A stretch of DNA of 34,804 nucleotides from Lichenibacterium minor (GTDB taxonomy: Bacteria; Pseudomonadota; Alphaproteobacteria; Rhizobiales; Beijerinckiaceae): contig NZ_QYBB01000040.1 in NCBI RefSeq assembly GCF_004137685.1, positions 1-34,804 on the forward strand, written 5' to 3'. Within the stretch, counting starts at the first letter, position 1; each line of letters opens with the position of its first letter. A program made the translations under genes and the position numbers. The notes under the pieces are model-generated. The model was not told the DNA's origin, ran no database searches, and saw only the letters and a list, made by a program, of their open reading frames with translations. Shown here in pieces: positions 25,058-32,567 of this stretch.

Positions 25058-25579
25058 ATGGAGCCCACTGGACCACAGCCTTTCATCGTTAATGGCGAGA
25101 GCAATCAAAAGGCATTCTGGTTTGAAATGCAGCTCCTCGCCATGAGAGGCATGGAGCGACCGGAAAGCCTCACCCTAGAGGACATCAGACGCGTATGCCG
25201 AGTCACCGTTATCGGCTTGGCGAAGCGCGATGAAAGCGGCACGTTCCCACGATCGTCAGCGCTCGATCGCCACCGTCTCTCCGTTGCTGACAGCATGGAG
25301 GGCAACCCTCATGCCGGCAATGAAAGCACTCGACAAGGCCGCACAACTCCTGACTTTGTGCCGCGGACCGGCGGGCTCGTCCCCGTCGAGGCAAGCCGGC
25401 GTCGCGAATGTCTGTCGCAAAAGGAAATCATTTTGCGAGGGCTTTTGCGACCGAAGCCGCTTGAGAACGCCGGTGGCAACGTCTCCTTTCGCCCGATTCA
25501 GATTGAAAGCAGCCGGACCACTCCCCACCCACTTCCGCTGTCCGGCCGATGTCGACCCATCGTAGACGGTCATGGCTGA
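25058..25579 (+). CDS. Hypothetical protein
   Basis: 173 residues from ATG 25058, chosen for a GGAG 9 bases upstream. The first ~80 residues look like real protein, with an aromatic helix (QKAFWFEMQLLAMRGM) and a Leu-rich helix (SLTLEDIRRVCRVTVIGLAKR) that could be part of a DNA-binding fold. After about residue 90 the sequence becomes Arg/Pro/Gly-rich without pattern, so a frameshift or an earlier functional stop is possible. A competing minus-strand frame (25256-25573) overlaps this second half. Family not recognised. Confidence 0.4.
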   Translation: MEPTGPQPFIVNGESNQKAFWFEMQLLAMRGMERPESLTLEDIRRVCRVTVIGLAKRDESGTFPRSSALDRHRLSVADSMEGNPHAGNESTRQGRTTPDFVPRTGGLVPVEASRRRECLSQKEIILRGLLRPKPLENAGGNVSFRPIQIESSRTTPHPLPLSGRCRPIVDGHG

Positions 25580-25631
25580 AGCGAAACACCCCGAAAGCAG
25601 CCGTTCGTAAACGAGGGTGAGAAGGCCTCAG

Positions 25632-25724
25632 CTATGAATGCCGCATCAACCCGGTCAGCACGATGACGACTAGCAAGACCCAGGCTATAACGAACACCGC
25701 CGCTACGAACCAGGCGAACAGCAT
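25632..25724 (-). CDS. Small single-pass membrane protein (30 aa)
   Basis: ATG 25724 to TAG 25632-25634 on the minus strand. Apart from the last four residues (MRHS) the product is one long hydrophobic helix (FAWFVAAVFVIAWVLLVVIV). An AAAAGGG element touches the ATG, which is closer than ideal. It lies downstream of the Crp/CheB genes on the same strand. Tiny membrane proteins of this kind often act on a larger membrane partner; which one cannot be said. Confidence 0.4.
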   Translation of the reverse strand: MLFAWFVAAVFVIAWVLLVVIVLTGLMRHS

Positions 25725-25944
25725 CCCTTTTCGGTGACAGTCCTGCGTCCTCACGGCACCCACGACGACGACCGACGGACGCACACGAACCGCAAGTCCG
25801 CCCGCGCTCCATGCATGGCTTGAGTGAGCAATTCGTTCCACTCCGTGACGATCACGACACCTCTTCCCACCCCCGACCACGCCATTACTACCAGCAGGAA
25901 CCCTCCAGGGTCAGCAGGGGAGGGGCTTGGGAGAACCGCCCGGA

Positions 25945-26004
25945 TCAGTCTCCGTTGAAGTAAACCAGGGAAATCGTGAAGGATATGATCAGGAACGCCT
26001 CCAC
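25945..26004 (-). CDS. Possible 19-aa hydrophobic ORF after cheB
   Basis: GTG 26004, two bases after the cheB TAA, opens a 19-codon frame encoding EAFLIISFTISLVYFNGD after the start, mostly one hydrophobic stretch. No good ribosome site; translation would need coupling to cheB. A further frame at 25753-25887 (44 codons, starts MAWSGVGRG) is less convincing. Listed because several such ORFs cluster between cheB and 25632. Confidence 0.2.
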   Translation of the reverse strand: MEAFLIISFTISLVYFNGD

Positions 26005-26006
26005 GT

Positions 26007-26612
26007 TTAGGCAGTCGCGACTGCGGCAATGATGGCCCGAACGATTTCGAAGGAGCTGCCGACGAGGTCAACAGGGCCGTCGTAGGAAATGGCGTTCTCC
26101 TGCATGCCAGGGATAGGCGATCCGCTCGGCTTCAGCACCATCGTCAGGCCGCCCGCATGATGGATGGCGGCGAGCCCGCGTGCACCGTCATCCAGGAAGC
26201 CGGACAAAATCACGCCGATGCTGCGGGTGCCCGCGTGTTCGGCCAGAGACATGAGCAGGAGGTCGACTGTGCGGTTGCGATACCGGCGATCGGGATCTTT
26301 GACCAGGCTGCCGAAGCTCTTCGCCGCGATGGTCAGGTGCTCGGCGGGCTCACCGACATAGGCATGCCCGGTTTTGAAGCGCTCGCCGTTGGATGCGACA
26401 ATGACAGGCATGCGGGATGAACGTGACAAGACGCTACCAAGGTGGCTCACCTTACCCCACGGGCGGTGGAGCACAATCAGCACGACCGCATTCAGCGAAG
26501 GGGACAGCTCGCGCAGGAGATCGCCGATGTCGTCGAGACCGACCGGTCCCGATGCGCCGACCGCCACGAACCAGGGAGCGGGTGACGTCGACGTGGCTGA
26601 CTCCACCCCCAC
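26007..26612 (-). CDS. Stand-alone CheB-type methylesterase
   Basis: 201 residues, only the catalytic domain; the response-regulator domain of classical CheB is absent. All three catalytic residues can be placed: Ser in FVAVGASGPVGL, His in VLIVLHRPWG, Asp in GVILSGFLDDGARGL. CheB removes methyl esters from glutamates of chemoreceptors or of other sensory proteins. No cheR, cheA or receptor gene is in the window, so it may serve a system elsewhere, or an alternative sensory pathway. It starts (GTG 26612) directly after the stop of the Crp/Fnr gene, so the two are co-transcribed. Without a receiver domain its control must differ from that of CheB proper. Confidence 0.82.
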   Translation of the reverse strand: MGVESATSTSPAPWFVAVGASGPVGLDDIGDLLRELSPSLNAVVLIVLHRPWGKVSHLGSVLSRSSRMPVIVASNGERFKTGHAYVGEPAEHLTIAAKSFGSLVKDPDRRYRNRTVDLLLMSLAEHAGTRSIGVILSGFLDDGARGLAAIHHAGGLTMVLKPSGSPIPGMQENAISYDGPVDLVGSSFEIVRAIIAAVATA

Positions 26613-27293
26613 TCAGGCAACAGACTCGAGGGCGTCGAGGTGTAAATAGTTCGAGTTGAAACCGCAGAACCGCATCAAAGCCACCGTGTCGCCGATTTCG
26701 ACAATCTTGTACCTCATTTTGAGCAGCCCCAGTTCGCGAAGCTGCTGCAGGCAGCGGTTGACGTGGACCATCGACAAGCCCGTGGTGTCGGCGATGTCCT
26801 CCTGGTTCAGAGCCAAACTGAAAGTGCCGTTGGTCACCACGCCGGCGGCCTGCAGCTTGACGTGGAACTCGCAGAAGAGATGTGCGATGCGCTCGACTGC
26901 GGGACGCTGGCCCACGTTGAGGAGCCATTCCCGCATCGTCCCTTCGTCGACGAGGGTGGCCCACCATAACGCTCGGGCGAGTGCTGGACGCTCCGTCATC
27001 TCGGCTATGCGATACCGTGGGATGTCGACGACCTTGCAGGCCGACACTGTCGCGATGCTGTGGTCCATGGCTTTAAGCACATGGACGTGCAGGTCGCAAA
27101 AGTCCCCCGGTATCAGATAGGCCACGATCTGCCGTCTGCCATTGGGGAGGTTTTTGTAACGACACGCGAGACCTTGGATGATCAGGCGCACGTTATCCGA
27201 AGACTGCCCTTCACGGATTAGATCTCTTCGAGCCGTTACGTCGCGGATTGGAAGGATGATCTCATCGAGGAGACGTCGGTCGGCATCAGGCAA
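26613..27293 (-). CDS. Crp/Fnr-family regulator with a nonsense codon near its N-terminus
   Basis: 226 residues from TTG 27293: cyclic-nucleotide-binding-like barrel (REGQSSDNVRLIIQGLACR, VAYLIPGDFCDLHVHVL), dimer helix, and an HTH (LNQEDIADTTGLSMVHVNRC). The region upstream reads in the same frame from ATG 27335 as MGNVLTRKLE, then TAA (27303-27305), then FPLLPDADRRLL. Crp proteins of this group typically begin just so, which points to a nonsense mutation. Either expression restarts at TTG 27293 (no good ribosome site) or the gene is silenced. A run of 13 C residues lies just upstream of ATG 27335. FixJ- or oxygen-sensing cysteines are not evident. Likely co-transcribed with cheB. Confidence 0.8.
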   Translation of the reverse strand: MPDADRRLLDEIILPIRDVTARRDLIREGQSSDNVRLIIQGLACRYKNLPNGRRQIVAYLIPGDFCDLHVHVLKAMDHSIATVSACKVVDIPRYRIAEMTERPALARALWWATLVDEGTMREWLLNVGQRPAVERIAHLFCEFHVKLQAAGVVTNGTFSLALNQEDIADTTGLSMVHVNRCLQQLRELGLLKMRYKIVEIGDTVALMRFCGFNSNYLHLDALESVA

Positions 27294-27340
27294 GAGAGGA
27301 AATTATTCCAGCTTGCGCGTCAGCACATTACCCATGGTTG

Positions 27341-27353
27341 CCCCCCCCCCCCC
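27341..27353. repeat. Poly-C (poly-G on coding strand) tract of 13, upstream of the Crp/Fnr ATG
   Basis: Thirteen consecutive C at 27341-27353, followed by GGG. On the coding strand this is a G13 run ending 5 bases before ATG 27335, in the ribosome-binding position. Homopolymers this long slip during replication and can vary expression; they are also a classic sequencing-error site. Confidence 0.8.
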
Positions 27354-27592
27354 GGGCGACAAGGCGCCACATTGATTGCTAGCATGGGTTGATCCTTAAA
27401 AATCCACCATATGATGGGTTTCAATGGACTTGTAATCGGACCAACGGGAAATGCACCATGTGGACCGCATGGGACGCGTCGCCGACCCGTTCAAGAAGGC
27501 AGCGCGATCGCACTGGCGGCAGCATATCGGCTCACCCGCACCACGACGTTATCGCCATTTAGCTCTATGCCCGCATCCCCTCATTCCACGGC

Positions 27593-27655
27593 CGCCTGCG
27601 CGATCTGGGCATAAAGATCGCCTTCGACGATCACGGCACCGGTTACGCCTCGCTC
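27593..27655 (+). pseudogene. EAL-domain fragment
   Basis: Reads RLRDLGIKIAFDDHGTGYASL, the DDFGTGYxSL core of an EAL phosphodiesterase with D-Y/F changed to D-H. It closely resembles the matching part of the phosphodiesterase at about 17595-17665 at both base and protein level. No further EAL sequence is seen on either side; directly at 27654 a GH15 fragment begins on the other strand. A debris piece of a recombined gene. Confidence 0.65.
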
Positions 27656-27782
27656 AGACCATGCCGTCGGCCGCCACCATTGCGGCGGTCCGGCTGTCGC
27701 CGATGACGGCCAGATGCTCGATCGACGGGTAGGGCACGAAGTGCAGGTCGGCTTGGTCCTCGGTGGTTCTGTGGTCGTTCAT
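27654..27782 (-). pseudogene. N-terminal fragment of a GH15 glycoside hydrolase
   Basis: ATG 27782 on the minus strand reads 42 residues to TGA 27654-27656. The part YPSIEHLAVIGDSRTAAMVA is the conserved opening of bacterial GH15 glucoamylase/trehalase-like proteins (YPxIExxxxIGDxxTAALVxxDG, normally followed by xIDWLCxPRFD). After ADG the sequence stops at the EAL fragment, so about 95% of a ~600-residue gene is missing. Confidence 0.6.
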
Positions 27783-28061
27783 CATCGGCGCTCGGCTGGG
27801 AGGGGCGAAAGGCATACGCTCCCGGCGACGACGGCCGTACGGAGGCGGTCCACGCGGCCTGACAATCTCCTGCCGACGTCGAAGGGTTCACAAATCGGAG
27901 CGGGTGTCATCGCTGGGCCGGCGATCCCGTCGAGTTCCCCGTCATCACTTCGACGCCCGCGCCGGTCGACGCCGGGGCCGCAGCCGTCGAGGGAACGTGG
28001 AGGCGGGTCGCCATGGAACCCGGCTTCGTGAGGGGCGCTTCCCGCCAAGCGTCCGCCGACC
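27783..28061. other. Gap without a recognised gene
   Basis: 279 bases of GC-rich DNA between the GH15 fragment and the gluconolactonase operon. Several short frames exist on both strands, none with family resemblance or a ribosome site. The promoter of the 28062 operon should be here but no motif stands out. Confidence 0.4.
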
Positions 28062-28388
28062 ATGCGGCTGCATCGATATCGTCTCAACACCGAGGATCGG
28101 GACGTGGTCCCACGTATCTACGCCATCCGGGTCCACTCCAAGGGACCGTTCAGCGGGCGCGAGGAACGCATGGAGCCGTACGTGAACCCCGATGGCCAGT
28201 ACACCCTGGCGCCTCGCCCCAAGACCGCGCTCGACCGGCCCGGCAACCGGGTCCTCACACCCGACCCGCACGAGGTCGTCCGCCTCTTACGGACCGACGC
28301 CTACTGCCTGGTAATGCGCGGCAGGTGGAGACGGAAGCACCACTTGGTCCAGCCCTATGACATCACCGTCGAAGGAACCGACTCATGA
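28062..28388 (+). CDS. Hypothetical protein, first gene of the SMP-30 operon
   Basis: 108 residues from ATG 28062, basic, Arg-rich (MRLHRYRLNTEDRD, LVMRGRWRRKHHLV), without signal peptide or membrane segment. No family recognised. The stop overlaps the gluconolactonase start as ATGA (28385-28388), which supports real translation. No ribosome site is evident, so the true start may be another codon nearby. Confidence 0.5.
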   Translation: MRLHRYRLNTEDRDVVPRIYAIRVHSKGPFSGREERMEPYVNPDGQYTLAPRPKTALDRPGNRVLTPDPHEVVRLLRTDAYCLVMRGRWRRKHHLVQPYDITVEGTDS

Positions 28389-29407
28389 CACAGGACACGT
28401 CGCTGCTCCCGGGCCGGCTGCTACGGCAGGCCGGCGGACCGAAGACGATCGAGAAGTTCACCGGCATCGAGATCCACGACTCTCGCCTGGAAGAGGTGCT
28501 GTCGGCCGATGCGGAGCCCGTCATCCTGTACCAGTTCACCCTGCACGGCGAGGGGACGATCTGGGACACGCCGAACGGCAGGCTCGTGTGGTCCGACGTG
28601 CCGAACCGCCGCCTCCTCGGCTGGTATCCCGACGGACACGTTGAGGTCGTGATCGACAACACCGAGTTCATGAACGGCAACGCCCTCGGCGCGGACGGCG
28701 TGCTGGTCCACTGCGAGCACGGCCGCCGCTGCATCAGCCGCTCCGACGTTCAGGGCGGGGCCACGCCCATCGTCACCCATTTCGAGGGCAAGCGCCTGAA
28801 CTCCCCCAACGACGTCACCGTGGCGGCCGACGGGGCGATCTGGTTCACCGACCCCACCTTCGGCATCCTGATGCCGAACCAGGGCTCCATCGTCGAGCCG
28901 CAACTCGACCACCGCAGCGTCTATCGCTTCGATCCCGCCACTAAGGATTTGCGGCGCATGGCCGACTTCGAGCAGCCGAACGGGCTGTTTTTCTCGCCGG
29001 ACGGCCGCACCCTCTATGTGTCCGATACGGCGCGGTCGCTCGGCGAGATCATCGGCGGCCACGAGAAGGACACGCACGAGATCGTAGCCTTCGACGTGGC
29101 GGAGGACGGCACGTTGTCGAACCGGCGCTTCTTCCTGCGCACTGATCACGGCTATCCTGACGGCTTCGCGGTGGACGCGCGCGGTTGGGTCTGGACGACG
29201 TCGGGCGACGGCATCCAGATCTACGCGCCCGACCGCACCAAGCTCGGCTTTTTCCCGACCCCGGCCACGCCCGCCAACTGCTGCTTCGGCGGTAAGGACA
29301 TGGATCGTTTCTTCGTGGCGGCGAAGGACTACCTGCTCGTCCTGGACCTCAAGGGCCCTTCATTCCTGAGCCGTTCCGCGAACTTCATGCGCGATCTCGC
29401 GCGATGA
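28385..29407 (+). CDS. SMP-30/gluconolactonase-like family protein
   Basis: 340 residues, a six-bladed beta-propeller of the SMP-30/LRE family. Seen: GEGTIWDTPNGRLVWSDVPN (blade 1 with the metal glutamate), FMNGNALGADG, the conserved LNSPNDVTVAADGAIWFTDP (metal Asn/Asp), QPNGLFFSPDGRTLYVSDT and GYPDGFAVDARGWVW. The family hydrolyses sugar lactones such as D-glucono-1,5-lactone using a divalent metal. No signal peptide is obvious. ATGA overlaps at both ends place it in the middle of a three-gene unit with a histidine phosphatase. Confidence 0.85.
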   Translation: MTQDTSLLPGRLLRQAGGPKTIEKFTGIEIHDSRLEEVLSADAEPVILYQFTLHGEGTIWDTPNGRLVWSDVPNRRLLGWYPDGHVEVVIDNTEFMNGNALGADGVLVHCEHGRRCISRSDVQGGATPIVTHFEGKRLNSPNDVTVAADGAIWFTDPTFGILMPNQGSIVEPQLDHRSVYRFDPATKDLRRMADFEQPNGLFFSPDGRTLYVSDTARSLGEIIGGHEKDTHEIVAFDVAEDGTLSNRRFFLRTDHGYPDGFAVDARGWVWTTSGDGIQIYAPDRTKLGFFPTPATPANCCFGGKDMDRFFVAAKDYLLVLDLKGPSFLSRSANFMRDLAR

Positions 29408-29982
29408 TCGATGATGGAGCGTCCGCCTCGAACCACCATGGAGCCGCTGTGATAGGCCCTTCGCGCATCATGATCATCCGGCATGCGGAAAAGCACGCCG
29501 AGCCGGGCGTCACCGTCGAGGGGCGAAGCGACGAGCACAGCCTGACCGTGCGGGGTTGGCAGCGTGCGGGCGCCCTGGTGCGCCTGTTCGGTCCCGACGC
29601 AGATGTCGCCCTGCGCCCGGATGTCGTCTACGCTTCGGCCATCGGCCCGGAAAGTGAGACCCGGAGACCCCAGCAGACGGTCGGGCCGCTGGTCGACCTC
29701 ATGCGAGAGCATAACGATTCCATGTACGACGACCGCTTTCTGAAGCCAAACGTCGAGGCACTGGTCGCCGACGTGCTGGAGAGGACCGGCACGGTGCTGA
29801 TCGCTTGGGAGCACTCCCGCATCCCCGCCATCGTCGCGGCGCTGCCCCATGCTCCCGCGGTCCCGTCCGAATGGCCCAAGGATCGTTACGACCTCGTCTG
29901 GGTGCTGGACCGATCCGGTCAGGGCTGGGACTTCCGGCAGATTCCGCAACTCCTGCTGTCGGGAGATCAGCACGCGAGCTGA
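29404..29982 (+). CDS. Histidine phosphatase superfamily protein
   Basis: 192 residues. The phosphohistidine motif is RHAEK (R26-H27), then VYASAIGPESETRRPQQT with a conserved Arg, and the second catalytic histidine in TVLIAWEHSRIP. This resembles the broad-specificity phosphatase branch of the phosphoglycerate-mutase-like superfamily. The extra ~20 residues before RIMIIRHAEK may not be native; an internal start is possible, but ATG 29404 overlaps the upstream stop as ATGA. Substrate unknown; co-expression with the lactonase suggests sugar phosphate or sugar acid metabolism (inference). Confidence 0.8.
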   Translation: MIDDGASASNHHGAAVIGPSRIMIIRHAEKHAEPGVTVEGRSDEHSLTVRGWQRAGALVRLFGPDADVALRPDVVYASAIGPESETRRPQQTVGPLVDLMREHNDSMYDDRFLKPNVEALVADVLERTGTVLIAWEHSRIPAIVAALPHAPAVPSEWPKDRYDLVWVLDRSGQGWDFRQIPQLLLSGDQHAS

Positions 29983-30455
29983 ATGCAGGAGCCCATCGAG
30001 TCCGACGGTTCAGGCGCCTCACGTCTTGATCATGCTTCGGATCAATCTCGCGCCCGCCGACGTGTCGGTGCTCGTCGTTGGCACGGCCAAGCCGTTTCAT
30101 ATTCTGGCGGATCAGGCCGCCCTGCGTGCCAAGATCACGTCCGCATTCTGGGACGAGTTACGCGCGCAGGGTGTCATAAACTCCGATGCGGCCGTGCCAT
30201 CGTGGTCACGCGCTTGCGTCCGGCTCCAAGCGCGCCGGCGGCGCGAGCGGAGCGTTTCAGTCTGCGATGGTGCTTACAGGCCGAGCGGACTTTGTTTGGC
30301 CGACGGCGCTCGAAGATCACAGGCGCATCCGGTCCCATCGCGGCGGCGAGGGAGAGCCCGCGCTTTCCGAAGGCGTGAGGGTGTCTTCCCCGAAAGCTTC
30401 GGAACTCGCCGTGGGCGCTTCGGGTTCGACGGGTCCCAGGAACCGGGAAGATGAT
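29983..30455. other. Intergenic region with a doubtful ORF
   Basis: From ATG 30032 a frame reads MLRINLAPADVSVLVVGTAK, then ~40 residues of reasonable helix-forming sequence (AALRAKITSAFWDELRAQG), then turns into Arg-rich nonsense up to 30454. It could be the 5' end of a broken gene. The rest holds no recognised gene. Confidence 0.25.
30401..30426 (+). promoter_or_regulatory. EcfG-like promoter upstream of the DUF4142 gene
   Basis: GGAAC at 30401-30405 and GGTT at 30423-30426, 17 bases apart and 30 bases before ATG 30456. The general stress sigma factor EcfG of alphaproteobacteria uses GGAAC-N16/17-cGTT. The -35 match is perfect; the -10 has one mismatch. DUF4142 proteins are frequent members of stress regulons, which agrees. 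Confidence 0.4.
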
Positions 30456-30938
30456 ATGATCAAGCTCGCAGGAGCCGCCGCGCTCGCGTTGGTGACGTCG
30501 GGGGCATGGGCGCAGAGCCCGCCGCTTTCCAACGCCGACTTCGTCATGCACGCTTCCGTCGGGAATACCTTCGAGATCGAGGAGTCGAAGCTCGCTCTCG
30601 ACCGCGCCACCGACCCGCGCATCAAGGCCTTCGCCAAGAAGATGATCTCCGACCACACGACGGCGGAAAAAAGCCTTGAGGAGGCCGCCGGCAAGGACAA
30701 GCTCAAGACCGAGCCCATGCTCGACAACGCTCATCAGGCGATGCTGGACAACTTGAAGACCTTCCACGGCACGGATTTCGACAAGATTTACATGGCCGAT
30801 CAGATCGCAGCCCACACCGAAACCGTCGCGCTGGTGTCGGACTACAAAGTGAACGGCAAGGACGTCTCGCTGAAGGGCTGGGCCGACAAGACGCTGCCTG
30901 TGGTCAAGGAGCACCTCGAGATGATCGAGGCGATGTGA
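30456..30938 (+). CDS. DUF4142 family protein, secreted
   Basis: 160 residues from ATG 30456. A clear signal peptide (IKLAGAAALALVTSGAWAQ, cleavage near AWA-QS) is followed by a ferritin-like four-helix DUF4142 domain: SNADFVMHASVGNTFEIEES, KAFAKKMISDHTTAEKSL, HQAMLDNLKTFHGTDFDKIY and a last helix ending VVKEHLEMIEAM. Periplasmic; the biochemical role of the family is not known, though it is often linked to stress or desiccation. It is followed 50 bases later by a secreted esterase, probably in one transcript. Confidence 0.85.
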   Translation: MIKLAGAAALALVTSGAWAQSPPLSNADFVMHASVGNTFEIEESKLALDRATDPRIKAFAKKMISDHTTAEKSLEEAAGKDKLKTEPMLDNAHQAMLDNLKTFHGTDFDKIYMADQIAAHTETVALVSDYKVNGKDVSLKGWADKTLPVVKEHLEMIEAM

Positions 30939-30988
30939 GCCGCACCGTTCCGACCCGATCTTCGACTCAGAATGAAAAGAGCCCGATC

Positions 30989-32107
30989 ATGACGCTTCGC
31001 ACCTTCCGGTGGACGACACTGCTCGTCAGCGCGCTGCTGTCCGGCCCCGCCATCGCCCAGACGGCCACACCGGCTGCGACCGACGCCGCCTCGGGCGACA
31101 AAGGCGCCGCCAAGATCGAGGCCGACATCGGCTCCAAGCCCGAGAAGCCAGACGCCGACATGGCCAAGGTGCTGGCGGCGCTGAAGGCACTCGACCCGAA
31201 ACCGCTGCCCAAGCTGACGGCCGCCGAGGCGCGCCAGCAGCCGAGCGCGGCGGACGCGGCCATGAAGGTGCTGCGCGATGAGGACCATAGCACGCTGCCC
31301 GACACGGGTGTCATGACCAAGAACATTTTGGTCGATGGCGGCAAGGGCAAGATCGTCGCGACCGTCTACACGCCGGCCACGGCCACAGGCCCGCTCCCGG
31401 TCGTCGTCTATTATCACGGCGGCGGTTTCGTCATCGCCGACAACGCGACCTACGACGCTACCCCGCGCACGCTGTCCAAAGCCGTCAATGCGGTGTTCGT
31501 GTCGGTGGAATATAGCAAGGCGCCCGAGCACAAGTTCCCCGCTGCGCATGACGATGCGGTGGCGGCCTACAAGTGGGTGACGCAGAACGCGGCCAGCATC
31601 GGCGGCGACCCCACGAAAATCGCCCTTCTGGGGGAGAGCGCGGGCGGCAACCTCGCCGTCAACGTCGCGATCGCGGCGCGGGACCAGAACTTGACGAAGC
31701 CGATGCGTGAGGTGATCGTCTACCCGATGGCGGGCACGAACCTCGACTCGCCATCCTACAAGGAGCACGCCGCGGCCAAGCCGCTCGACAAGCCCATGAT
31801 GGAGTGGTTCTACAAGAACCTCACCAACTCCCCTGCCGACATGCAGGACCCGCGGCTCGACATCGTCGGCAAGGCGGACCTCCACGGCCTCGCACCGGCC
31901 ACGGTCGTCACCGACGAGATCGACCCGCTGAACTCGGAAGGCCAGGCGCTGGCCGTCAAACTGAAACAGGCCGGCGTGACGGTCGACGCTCAAGACTACA
32001 AGGGCGTGACGCACGAGTTCTTCGGCATGGGCCTCGTGGTCGACAAGGCCAAGACGGCCGAGGATGTGGCGGCCAAGGACCTGAAAGCTGCCTTCGCGGG
32101 CCAGTGA
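30989..32107 (+). CDS. Secreted alpha/beta hydrolase, HSL-type esterase/lipase
   Basis: 372 residues from ATG 30989 with a signal peptide (TTLLVSALLSGPAIAQ). A low-complexity Ala/Asp/Lys-rich stretch of ~80 residues leads to an alpha/beta hydrolase of the hormone-sensitive-lipase class: oxyanion motif YYHGGGF, nucleophile elbow GESAGGN, acid in VVTDEIDPL, and histidine in GVTHEFFGM. These enzymes hydrolyse short acyl esters. It is likely periplasmic. It shares its direction and a 50-base gap with the DUF4142 gene. A GTG frame from 30935 is open but lacks the signal peptide at its start, so it is not chosen. Confidence 0.88.
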   Translation: MTLRTFRWTTLLVSALLSGPAIAQTATPAATDAASGDKGAAKIEADIGSKPEKPDADMAKVLAALKALDPKPLPKLTAAEARQQPSAADAAMKVLRDEDHSTLPDTGVMTKNILVDGGKGKIVATVYTPATATGPLPVVVYYHGGGFVIADNATYDATPRTLSKAVNAVFVSVEYSKAPEHKFPAAHDDAVAAYKWVTQNAASIGGDPTKIALLGESAGGNLAVNVAIAARDQNLTKPMREVIVYPMAGTNLDSPSYKEHAAAKPLDKPMMEWFYKNLTNSPADMQDPRLDIVGKADLHGLAPATVVTDEIDPLNSEGQALAVKLKQAGVTVDAQDYKGVTHEFFGMGLVVDKAKTAEDVAAKDLKAAFAGQ

Positions 32108-32142
32108 GCCGCGATTCATGGGCCAGGTCACGTAGTGAACGG

Positions 32143-32162
32143 GGGCGAGCTCAGGCTCGCCC
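32143..32162 (+). terminator. Terminator-like hairpin after the esterase gene
   Basis: GGGCGAGC-TCAG-GCTCGCCC, a perfect 8-bp stem with a 4-base loop, 36 bases after the esterase stop. Only two T follow, so termination may be weak or assisted. Confidence 0.55.
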
Positions 32163-32567
32163 TTGGAACGACAGGCTCGTCTCCGTGCTGGCTTGTGCGA
32201 CATCGAAAGCGACATCCGTCTCGTCGCTTCTCGATGCGGGTACCGGCTGTGTCAGAGACGTCGTGGCCCGCAGGCAGGTCGAGGAAGCACGGGGCGCTGT
32301 TGCACGATGCGGGGCGCCTCGCGGTGACGTGGCAGCAGCGGACCGAGTCCGGCTTGGAGCGGGCCCCCGAGTCCTCCGCATCGTCGGCCGCGTCTTCGGT
32401 CTGGTCGGCCACGGAGCGGGTCATGGCCAAAGAGAGGATCACGGTCGAACCACGGTCACGCTGACATCGGCGTTTCGCGCGTCGATGCGTCGAGCGGAGC
32501 GTTCCGACGCTGGCCCTGTCGGAACGTGTGCCGGCCAGCTTGAAAAGCGTTCACCGAGCAGCGATCG
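32163..32567. other. Gap without a recognised gene
   Basis: About 400 bases between the esterase terminator and the end of the four-gene cassette. Overlapping open frames on both strands are Arg/Ser/Ala-rich without family resemblance or ribosome sites. Nothing else stands out. Confidence 0.4.

Noticed and set aside
25256..25573. 105-codon minus-strand frame opposite the 25058 gene
   Set aside because: No ribosome site, no recognisable family; kept only as an alternative for the poorly coding second half of the 25058 gene.
28421..29149. 242-codon minus-strand frame opposite the gluconolactonase gene
   Set aside because: Antisense shadow of a well-supported beta-propeller gene.
30842..32215. 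457-codon open frame on the minus strand opposite the esterase gene
   Set aside because: Arg/His/Val-rich antisense of a GC-rich gene; the plus strand carries HGGGF and GESAGG esterase motifs and a signal peptide.
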